In this document: positions 57,525-64,000 of the stretch, one piece after another | How positions within the stretch are numbered: the first letter of the stretch is position 1 | Layout of the letters: the number at the start of each line of letters is the position of its first letter | Assembly: GCA_003402315.1 (NCBI GenBank) | Contig: QFXI01000018.1 | Coordinates: 119,015 to 183,014, forward strand | Length of the DNA: 64,000 bases | Reading direction: 5' to 3' | Source: Candidatus Nitrotoga sp. LAW | Lineage (GTDB): Bacteria; Pseudomonadota; Gammaproteobacteria; Burkholderiales; Gallionellaceae | Notes under the pieces: model-generated | Databases searched by the model: none | What the model was told of the DNA's origin: nothing | The model's input: only the letters and a program-made list of their open reading frames with translations | Made by a program: the position numbers and the translations under genes

Positions 57525-59165
57525 CTAGTTGGCTGCGCCGGAAAATAATACTCTTTGTCGTGATTGTTCAGTGTTACCGAAATAAATATTCCGCCAGGTA
57601 TCGTCCACCTTTAGAAATTGCGGTGTCACATTGGGATTACCCTGATTTTTTGCCAACCATTCGCGAAATGCATAGTGATTCCAGAGACGGAAGAACTCCG
57701 TCAGATAGATGTCTGCCACAGTCGTGTTGCCTTGAATCACCAGCATGTTTTCGTCGTTAGCATTAGTTGAGGCATCCGAAAAATTCGCCGATCCTGAGAT
57801 CACAATTGGATTCGATCCCAACGGATCGATCAGCATAAATTTTGTATGAATATACGGCACATGCGAATTCAAGCTACTCAACCTCTCCTTTAGCCACTTA
57901 TCAAAACTATTTACGCGAATCATGCTGCCGATCGCAAAACGGTTAAAGGGCAATTTCCGCAACCCTAATACCTCCGCTTCTGGTTCGGGCCGATTGCCAT
58001 CATTATCGAGCAAGGCATAACGCAACCCGCCAAAGGGCTTATCAAATACGGGGACAAAGGCTTTGTTGATACCAAAAGCAAAAGTCATGCAAAGCATCGA
58101 TTGCGCGGCGGCGGCCTGTTCGGCATACCATGAGAGTAGCTTTACGCCTGAGCGGGGGCTAAAGAGCGCGCTGGTTGCTTGCCTTGGTGAACTGCCGGGG
58201 GCGGGCGTCGGCGTCAATGTTTCCACACCAGGGCGCAACAAGGGAAACTTAGGATCAACTGCAAGTAAGTTCCAGTAATCATGATAGCTACTTGCAACGC
58301 CCATATCGTTCACTACGTGTCCGACATTCGAATGTCCGAAGATGCCGCCATCAGTGATATTTGTCGAACCCGTCCAAACTGCCTGCGGCTGATTATTCTT
58401 TAACAACACGATAAATTTATTGTGTGCGATGGCGCTTGGATTTGCGGTACGCTGCCTGCATAGACCGTCGATACCCGCGTTGAGCACCGCTGCCTTATTA
58501 AGTGCGGATACCTTTTCGTCACGGCCGTCGTATAGGATGCTCACGTCAACCCCGCGATCCTTGGCCGATTTCAACGCCTTTAAAACAGTTTCGTTGGTGA
58601 ACTGGTAAACGGCCACGCGTAGCGCCCACTGACAATTCTTCGCACGTAGCAAAAACTCGAGCAGCGCTTCCATTAGGCCGCGCGAAAGCCAATCGAAGGC
58701 TGGTTTACCCACTATTTCTGGACTTTTGTTTTTGAAGCGGCGGGCGTATTCCTGGCTAGCGGCGGCGCCGCGATTGAACCACACTTCGTGTAAGCCATTG
58801 TCTTCCTTTTCAGTTTGCACGCGCACCTCGATCTCATCATCTTCAATCAAGCTCTTGGGCGAACCCTTCAGTGCCACTACGCGATAGGTATAATCGTAGC
58901 CCGGCTTGGCCGTGAAATCGGACCATGTGAAACCTTGCACCGGATGGCAACGCAACGAGGCCTTGTCTGTACCTGGGTCGGTTTCGGCGAATACCTTTAT
59001 GCCCTCCAGCCAATAGGCCTCGCCCTCGGTATGATCCGTGCGATGAACGGCAAATCCCAGGACGTGGCGCGAATCGGCTTTCGTCATACTCCAGCCAAGC
59101 AGCACCACATGCGTACCAGCAACTGCCTGTACCGTCAATTTGCCAAGTTGCTTGGTAACGCGCAT
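57525..59165 (-). CDS. Phospholipase D-like protein with one degenerate HKD motif
   Basis: The 546-residue protein starts with a beta-rich, fibronectin-III-like region (about 1-115, GFTWSDFTAKPGYDYTYRVVAL) followed by two PLD-like halves. The second HKD motif is complete (HTKFMLID..SGSANFSDAS near 441). The first (HNKFIVLL..TGSTNITDGG near 248) lacks the aspartate. No signal peptide is visible. PLD-fold enzymes act on phospholipids or nucleic acids; the substrate is unknown. It lies 9 bp after the DUF2278 gene with a good AGGAG site, so they form an operon. Confidence 0.85.
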   Translation of the reverse strand: MRVTKQLGKLTVQAVAGTHVVLLGWSMTKADSRHVLGFAVHRTDHTEGEAYWLEGIKVFAETDPGTDKASLRCHPVQGFTWSDFTAKPGYDYTYRVVALKGSPKSLIEDDEIEVRVQTEKEDNGLHEVWFNRGAAASQEYARRFKNKSPEIVGKPAFDWLSRGLMEALLEFLLRAKNCQWALRVAVYQFTNETVLKALKSAKDRGVDVSILYDGRDEKVSALNKAAVLNAGIDGLCRQRTANPSAIAHNKFIVLLKNNQPQAVWTGSTNITDGGIFGHSNVGHVVNDMGVASSYHDYWNLLAVDPKFPLLRPGVETLTPTPAPGSSPRQATSALFSPRSGVKLLSWYAEQAAAAQSMLCMTFAFGINKAFVPVFDKPFGGLRYALLDNDGNRPEPEAEVLGLRKLPFNRFAIGSMIRVNSFDKWLKERLSSLNSHVPYIHTKFMLIDPLGSNPIVISGSANFSDASTNANDENMLVIQGNTTVADIYLTEFFRLWNHYAFREWLAKNQGNPNVTPQFLKVDDTWRNIYFGNTEQSRQRVLFSGAAN

Positions 59166-59174
59166 GACACACTC

Positions 59175-60212
59175 CTAAAAGACAATTGTCCAACCGGGTT
59201 GATTGGCTTGTTCCTTGGTATAGGAAACGCCATGCACCTTCAAGCCGTTCTGATTCAACAGAGTGATGATGCCCCCCTTATTAGACAAGACCATGGGTGC
59301 TTGCACGTCGACGCGCAGCATGGCGCCCGCGTCGAGAGCGCCGCTCAGGGACATTTTCGCTTTTTGCTTATCGGCCATATGCCAGCCAGCCAGCGGGACA
59401 AGGCGATCACTTGCATTCAATATGTAAACCCATTCCATTTCTGGCGAAGCCTTCGAATTAACCATCGCCGCGACAATGCGGATCAATCCATCGGGTGCTG
59501 TATCTGTCGGTTGCGGCACAATGGGATCGGGATTTACTGGTTCGCCATCGTCCGTACCACTTAATGTGTGTCCGGTGACATCGTTGGTGTGCCAGCTTTG
59601 CGACTGAAACTTTAGAAAGACAGCCGTCCACTGTTGTTGATTGGGAAATTGAAATAACAGGCCGCCATCCTGCCACACACCATCGTCCTGTACGAAGCTG
59701 CCCACATTGCCCTGGTTCATGTGAATGTCGTGAATACCATTACCAGGCACGAAGCCGAAGTACTTATCCGCCTTGTTATTTTCTGGTCCCCAACGTTCGC
59801 CGAAAGCATAAACCAGCGCCTCTTCGTCAGCCATTGCACGCTGCACAATCTGATCAAGCTTCTCGTTCAAATCGTTATCAGGGCCGGGCAGAGAGTGCGG
59901 GAGCGGTGTCATCATTCCCGGCTGCATCAGGTTGCCGCGGATCAGATCTAGCGCGCCTGAGGCGGGATTTGGCGCAAGCGGGCTGAAGCCACTTGGCAAA
60001 ACGGCGACAACGGATGTGAGCGGATGCACGAAATGCGACTTGACATAATACATCAGCTCCGAAGGAGCCAATTGCGATTTCACATTGATTGCAATACGGT
60101 AATTAGTACCAGTCTCATCCACAATGTGGACTTGGTAGTGCGGTGAAGATCCTGAACCCAAACGGCGGGCAATAACCCTACCTTTCAAAACACCATAAGT
60201 CTTGAGTGGCAT
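59175..60212 (-). CDS. DUF2278 (YukJ-like) protein with C-terminal lamin-tail-like domain
   Basis: Residues about 1-215 fit DUF2278: the start MPLKTYGVLKGRVIARR, HYQVHIVDETGTNYRIAINV and the GNGIHDIHMNQGN motif. After a Pro/Thr-rich linker, residues about 240-345 resemble a lamin-tail-like beta sandwich (EWVYILNASDRLVPLAGWHMADKQ). GGAGG lies 5 nt upstream of the ATG. DUF2278 has no known function. It is the first gene of the pair with the PLD-like protein. Confidence 0.82.
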   Translation of the reverse strand: MPLKTYGVLKGRVIARRLGSGSSPHYQVHIVDETGTNYRIAINVKSQLAPSELMYYVKSHFVHPLTSVVAVLPSGFSPLAPNPASGALDLIRGNLMQPGMMTPLPHSLPGPDNDLNEKLDQIVQRAMADEEALVYAFGERWGPENNKADKYFGFVPGNGIHDIHMNQGNVGSFVQDDGVWQDGGLLFQFPNQQQWTAVFLKFQSQSWHTNDVTGHTLSGTDDGEPVNPDPIVPQPTDTAPDGLIRIVAAMVNSKASPEMEWVYILNASDRLVPLAGWHMADKQKAKMSLSGALDAGAMLRVDVQAPMVLSNKGGIITLLNQNGLKVHGVSYTKEQANQPGWTIVF

Positions 60213-60375
60213 ATTGCCTCCAGATTAAATTTTTTCAAATATCGACCGAGTGACTAGAATCCGCCTAAGTACGAAACCACGTGGGAAGACTCTTGAATGG
60301 TTTCATAGCGATTAACTAAAATTGTCAACACATCTGTAAGCCAATTAAGTTTTACGAGATTGATCGTCAATTATT

Positions 60376-60489
60376 TTAATATTTCTCTTTTGCTACGCGT
60401 TGAGCATTTATCGAGATGACCTTGTCAGTGATGGTATGAAGCTGTTTGCGAGCTTCTGAGTCAAAGTCTCTCGCTGATTTAGGTAACAT
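60376..60489 (-). CDS. Possible small protein, 37 aa
   Basis: Minus-strand ATG at 60489 opens MLPKSARDFDSEARKQ and continues to VAKEKY without a stop, 37 codons. A strong GGGAGG ribosome binding site precedes it. The product is basic, hydrophilic and helix-prone. It is not on the ORF track because of its size. It begins inside the duplicated leader (copy A). The other copy does not encode a similar peptide, which weakens the case. Confidence 0.4.
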   Translation of the reverse strand: MLPKSARDFDSEARKQLHTITDKVISINAQRVAKEKY

Positions 60490-60544
60490 GATCAACCCCC
60501 TCCCGCAATAAATGATGAAGGTCGCTTTTTAAAGCCTATCTGTC
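60474..60544 (-). repeat. Duplicated leader, copy A (upstream of DUF2278-PLD operon)
   Basis: On the minus strand this ~70-bp segment shares ACAGATA, TTAAAAA, TTTATTGCGGGAG and CTAAATCAG in the same order and spacing with copy B at 63150-63210. Each copy lies a few hundred bp before an operon start. Confidence 0.65.
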
Positions 60545-60824
60545 ACCGCAACCTATTAGCAACAGCGCTCTAACAACGTCTAACTATAGAGGAGACCTAT
60601 AAGCAGTACGCGAATCGACCGCTGACCGCCCATCCAGCGGCAAAATTATTGTCAGTGACACTGCTGGAACCATAATAAAGCGTCAGCTATAAAAGAGAAT
60701 AAGCAAAATCCTTATTTTCTGGCGGGGGAGAATAAAGCGGGTATTGGGATAATCAGGCACCGTTATCTCAAAGTGCGGACGGCACATAGAAAGGCCAGAA
60801 TGAGGGCGAGCGGCATACGACTCA
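60490..60824. other. Intergenic stretch downstream of the flavoprotein gene
   Basis: About 335 bp. Apart from the leader repeat at its left edge I see no gene, clear terminator or RNA. The ORF track entry at 60683-60979 overlaps the flavoprotein gene and looks like a shadow. Confidence 0.45.
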
Positions 60825-62636
60825 TCAGCTAACACGCCCCAAGAGGACGTCATGTTCAGTGGCTTGCGCCGGAACAGTTTCATGCGATGCAAGCCAGGCA
60901 TGCACCTGGGCGACCACTGCGGCGCCTTCACCCACAGCGGCGGCGACACGTTTGGTTGAGCTGGCACGTGCATCGCCAATCGCGAATACTCCCGGTACCG
61001 ACGTTTCGAGCGGCAGGGGATGATGATCGTTTTTCAGGTGCGTCAAACGCGTGTCATCGGTCGGCGGCAGATCGATCCCGGTGCAGACGAATCCCTTATC
61101 ATTGACATTCACACCGCAATTCTCCAACCAATCAGTGTTCGGATCGGCACCCACGAACAGAAAAATACGCTGAATGGATTTAGTCTGTTTACTGCCGTCT
61201 TTGCGATTGTGCCACTGCACACTATTCACGCCTTCATCGCAACCTTCTATTCCCACGATCTCTGATTCCGTATACAGCGTAACGTTCGCCAGCATTCCGA
61301 TACGGTCGATGAGATATTTCGACATACTTTTTGCAAGGTCGGAGCCGCGAATCAAATGATGGACGTGCGCCGCATGGCTGGCCAAGAATACGATTGCCTG
61401 TCCGGCCGCATTGCCGCCACCCACGAGCACGACTTCCTCCTGGCCGCATAGCGCGGCCTCGATCGGCGAAGCCCAGTAATAAATGCCGCGGCCTTCGTAT
61501 TTCTCAAGTTCGGGTATACCAGGACGCCGATATTTTGCGCCTGTCGCGATAACCACGGTTTTTGCCAAAACCTGTCCGCCACAATCGAGTTGAAGCGCAC
61601 GAGGAAAGCGTGTGCAATCGAGCGACATCACTTCAACGGGCACCACCATTTCAGCACCGAATTTCAGCGCCTGAACATAAGCGCGTCCGGCCAGCGCTTG
61701 ACCAGAGATACCGGTCGGAAAACCAAGGTAATTTTCAATTCTCGCGCTCGCACCTGCTTGGCCGCCAAACGCATGAGTGTCGAGTACCAGCACGGAAAGC
61801 CCTTCCGACGCGGCATATACCGCGCAGGCAAGACCAGCGGGGCCGGCGCCAACGATCGCAACGTCGTAGACATGGTCAAGGCTCAGATCAATATACAAAC
61901 CGAGGCAACGCGCAAGCTCCCTTTCGGTGGGACACTTAAGAACCGTTCCATCGGAACAAACAACTAGCGGTAATTCATCTGGACGTGGTTGGTGGAGCTT
62001 CACCACATCTTCCGCGACGCTATCCAGTGCTGGATCCAACACAAGATGAGGATGGCCGTTCCTTGAAAGAAATCCCTGCAACCGCACCATACCCGCGCTG
62101 CCAGGGGCACCGATCAATAACGGGCCGCCTCCGCCGGTTTCGATCAATCCCATACGCCGCAGGATCAGGGCTCTCATAATACGTTCCCCGAGCTCTGCCT
62201 CAGCCACGACCACTGCGCGCAAGGAAGGTGGATCTATCACCAGGGCTTCAACTACCTCAAGGGCGCGTCCAGAAGCAAGCGGGGGACGGCCCGAAAGCTG
62301 GCCGACTTCTCCCGCAAAATTGCCCGGCCCGCTTTCAACGATGGGAATCTCGATACCCAGGCCATTTTTGCGCGTCGTCAAGATGCGCCCACTCAGCAAA
62401 ACGACCATGCCCACTGCGGGCCTGCTGGGATCAAACAATATTTCGCCGGGCTGCCAAGTGCACACCGTGCCAAAACGCCGTAACCGGTTAATTTCTGCAG
62501 GGGTAAGCTTAAAAAACATCTGCTCACGACGCGATGCCAAGCTTGGGGGCAAGGGCGCATCTGCCGCATTGGCTGAAGCGTCGTCCACTTGACCAGACGC
62601 TGATGAGAGCAAACCGTCAGTAACTTCGTTTATCAC
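60825..62636 (-). CDS. cNMP-binding and thioredoxin-reductase-like flavoprotein
   Basis: A 603-residue multidomain protein. A cyclic-nucleotide-binding-like domain lies at about 35-155 (WQPGEILFDPSRPAVGMVVLLSG). A thioredoxin-like domain without CxxC follows (about 165-255, PLVVCSDGTVL). The FAD/NAD(P) reductase domain is at about 265-580 (DVAIVGAGPAGLACAVYA; VVLVGGGNAAGQA; GVFAIGDARA). The reductase lacks the CxxC of true thioredoxin reductases (YWASPIEAALC instead). The start is GTG 62636, which overlaps the upstream stop as GTGA and has AAGGA; the track start lies inside the zinc-finger gene. The electron acceptor is unknown. Confidence 0.85.
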   Translation of the reverse strand: MINEVTDGLLSSASGQVDDASANAADAPLPPSLASRREQMFFKLTPAEINRLRRFGTVCTWQPGEILFDPSRPAVGMVVLLSGRILTTRKNGLGIEIPIVESGPGNFAGEVGQLSGRPPLASGRALEVVEALVIDPPSLRAVVVAEAELGERIMRALILRRMGLIETGGGGPLLIGAPGSAGMVRLQGFLSRNGHPHLVLDPALDSVAEDVVKLHQPRPDELPLVVCSDGTVLKCPTERELARCLGLYIDLSLDHVYDVAIVGAGPAGLACAVYAASEGLSVLVLDTHAFGGQAGASARIENYLGFPTGISGQALAGRAYVQALKFGAEMVVPVEVMSLDCTRFPRALQLDCGGQVLAKTVVIATGAKYRRPGIPELEKYEGRGIYYWASPIEAALCGQEEVVLVGGGNAAGQAIVFLASHAAHVHHLIRGSDLAKSMSKYLIDRIGMLANVTLYTESEIVGIEGCDEGVNSVQWHNRKDGSKQTKSIQRIFLFVGADPNTDWLENCGVNVNDKGFVCTGIDLPPTDDTRLTHLKNDHHPLPLETSVPGVFAIGDARASSTKRVAAAVGEGAAVVAQVHAWLASHETVPAQATEHDVLLGRVS

Positions 62637-62950
62637 CGTTTGCGATCCTTGAAAGAAACCGATGAAGGGTGGAGGTGTGCGGTCTGGTTTCCATTGAAAT
62701 CGAGCATCTCCTGATCGATGTAGCACCAGCCCCACGGGTCCGGCGGATCGTAAGATTCCATAATCGGATGGCCGGTCGCATGATAATGCTTGGTCGCATG
62801 TTTGTTTACCGAACTATCACAGCAGCCGACATGGCCACACTGGCGGCATAGGCGAAGGTGCACCCATGAGTCACCGGTCTTCAGGCAATCTTCGCAGCCC
62901 TCCGCAGAGGGGGTGACTTCGCGAATACTATCGAAATGCGTACAAGCCAT
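62633..62950 (-). CDS. UBP-type zinc-finger protein
   Basis: The 105-residue protein is almost entirely a ZnF-UBP domain: GCEDCLKTGDSWVHLRLCRQCGHVGCCDSS, then HATKHYHATGHPI and a C-terminal WCY. In eukaryotes this fold binds the free C-terminal Gly-Gly of ubiquitin; bacterial members have no known ligand. ATG 62950 with GGGAGG upstream is preferred over the track's TTG. Its stop overlaps the flavoprotein start, so the two are translationally coupled. Confidence 0.88.
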   Translation of the reverse strand: MACTHFDSIREVTPSAEGCEDCLKTGDSWVHLRLCRQCGHVGCCDSSVNKHATKHYHATGHPIMESYDPPDPWGWCYIDQEMLDFNGNQTAHLHPSSVSFKDRKR

Positions 62951-63259
62951 ACAACCTCCCAATATGTTTCAATTGATCATATCTTGAAGAAATCTTGCTC
63001 CCGTTTTATTAAGTCCCGCACCTTCTTACAACCCTTGGATAACGCTAATTTAGCATGGTAACCAGTATCTCTGGAAAACTTATCACATACGCTCTAATAC
63101 TGCGCCGGGCGTGATAATGGCTGGTCACATGATCAGGTAGCGTCCTTTTCTGATTTAGATACACGATTTACTCCCGCAATAAATAATACATTTTTAAGGG
63201 CATATCTGTGGCGTACGCCATCTGGCAAGAGACTTTTAAAATGCATAGGCCTGAAGGAA
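62951..63259. other. Leader region of the UBP-flavoprotein operon
   Basis: About 310 bp. It holds leader copy B (63150-63210) about 200 bp before the zinc-finger start. A GTG-initiated frame of 39 codons follows copy B but has no similarity to the 37-residue frame at copy A and was not accepted. Confidence 0.45.
63150..63210 (-). repeat. Duplicated leader, copy B (upstream of UBP-flavoprotein operon)
   Basis: On the minus strand it shows ACAGATA, TTAAAAA, TTTATTGCGGGAG and CTAAATCAG in the same order as copy A. Function is not known; a shared promoter/leader or the remnant of a small mobile repeat are both possible. Confidence 0.65.
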
Positions 63260-63860
63260 TTACTTTCCGTTAATCACCAGGATGTCATGCTGATCGGTAT
63301 TTGTAACGAGTTCGGGGGCGTTCGTACCGGACTGGACAGAACCGCTTACCAAGTGGAAATGATTGTCAATAAAATCGCCGGCCAACCCGTGTCTGGGTAT
63401 GGACAATTGAATGCGTTGGCTGAACCACGTGCGACAGGAAGTGGCGCGAGCACCTGTTCGGTCTGCGGGCCATACTCCCATGACTGATTAACCGGAACCC
63501 ACGTAGGTTTTCCTTTCTCCGGCAGCGTGGAGCCCCCAAACATGTAAATGCGACCTTTCGCTTCAGTAAGCGCTACATGATGGAGGCATGCGGGGCATGT
63601 TGCCCTTGCGGCGTCCACTTATCGGTAGCCGGATCGTACTCCATCACCATCCTCATTGCCTTCCAGTCCAACCCCAGTTCACCAAAAACGTATAGCTTAC
63701 CTAGCTGACCGACCGCGATACCGTAGCTCTCCTCTGCGCCTTCGGGTATGGGTGCGACTAACTTCCATTCCCCTGCAAACGTTAAATTAGCGGTCAGAAA
63801 CCATGCGAGTATCAAGTCCCCTATGTTCCATAGGATTTGCCATTCTTGATCTACTGCCAC
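63260..63860 (-). pseudogene. Kelch-repeat protein, frameshifted
   Basis: Three overlapping minus-strand frames join into one Kelch-type beta-propeller product: WKLVAPIPEGAEESYGIAVG and YDPATDKWTP in the first, HHVALTEAKGRIYMFGG and NQSWEYGPQTEQ in the second, then RHGLAGDFIDNHFHLVSGSVQSG in the third. At least two frameshifts (near 63590-63615 and 63380-63450) break it. A hydrophobic N-terminal segment suggests export of the ancestor. Decay may be linked to the IS30-type element just upstream. Sequencing error cannot be ruled out. Confidence 0.8.
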
Positions 63861-63886
63861 TCATTTCTTTTTCTATTCCCGCGAGT

Positions 63887-64000
63887 TCAAGTTTGAAGTG
63901 CAACGCCTGACTTGAAGAATATCTGACTGGGTGTTTTGTATTCAAGCCTTTTTCTGGGTCGGTTGTTCAATCTGAACATTGTCATATCAATCTCCTGCTG
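63887..64000 (-). mobile_element. IS30-family transposase, C-terminal end (runs off window)
   Basis: The minus strand entering from the right edge reads LNNRPRKRLEYKTP, then a SQIFFKSGVALQT-like end and a stop at 63887. This is the conserved C-terminus of IS30-family DDE transposases (NxRPRKxLxYKTP...). Whether the element is intact lies outside the window, and no terminal repeat was identified in the ~30 bp between it and the Kelch pseudogene. Confidence 0.82.

Noticed and set aside
60683-60979. Minus-strand ORF of 98 aa at the end of the flavoprotein gene
   Set aside because: It overlaps the flavoprotein C-terminus in another frame and has no supporting motif or start context.
63045-63164. 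GTG-initiated 39-codon frame after leader copy B
   Set aside because: The peptide has no similarity to the frame at copy A and only a GCGGGAG-like site; the conserved part is the DNA leader, not the peptide.

Overview
The window reads as a chromosomal segment of a Gram-negative betaproteobacterium. Supporting signs are the folC-SPOR-cvpA-purF block, a Neisseria-type porin, Coq7 (ubiquinone hydroxylation), a lipoyl-domain-fused E3 (lpdA), ccmFGHI with a CcmI of the beta/gamma type, and small DUF4124, DUF4197 and DUF2062 proteins. Moderate base composition with many housekeeping genes suggests Nitrosomonadales (Gallionellaceae or Nitrosomonadaceae), but this placement is inference and no rRNA is present to test it.

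Regions 0-31 kb are mostly housekeeping. On the minus strand lie a partial phosphohexomutase, ilvE with a small zinc-finger gene, argC, the rplM-rpsI operon with a visible promoter and terminator, and folC-dedD-cvpA-purF. SelO and a DUF2062 membrane protein follow. A plus-strand pair encodes a P-type ATPase and ComEC. Next come an orphan Hsp70-like gene, a beta-hydroxyacid dehydrogenase, an AraC-GyrI regulator, alr and lplT. A minus-strand run follows: tsaB-rimI-UDG, ispD-ispF, psiE-sua5, purE-purC and a secreted single-Cache protein.

Region 30-52 kb holds a DHH phosphoesterase coupled to an unusual ATP-sulfurylase-like/APS-kinase fusion, then tsaE-amidase opposite queG and an IS3 transposase remnant. 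It continues with the cytochrome c maturation genes ccmF-ccmG-ccmH-ccmI, xthA, pyrE-DUF4124, coq7, a porin with a structured leader and a strong terminator, trpC opposite proA, lpdA, a HerA-like ATPase, DUF4197 and a small YqaA-like membrane protein.

Region 52-64 kb is accessory in character. It has a large GAF-PAS-GGDEF-EAL sensor, a long perfect inverted repeat, an IS5-like remnant and a Sel1-repeat protein. These are followed by a phospholipase D-like/DUF2278 operon, a possible 37-residue small protein, and a UBP-type zinc finger coupled to a cNMP-binding/thioredoxin-reductase-like flavoprotein. A frameshifted Kelch gene and the 3' end of an IS30-type transposase lie at the right edge. The two operons in this region share a duplicated leader of about 70 bp, which is the most intriguing structure not explained by genes. 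No tRNA, rRNA, CRISPR array or prophage was seen.
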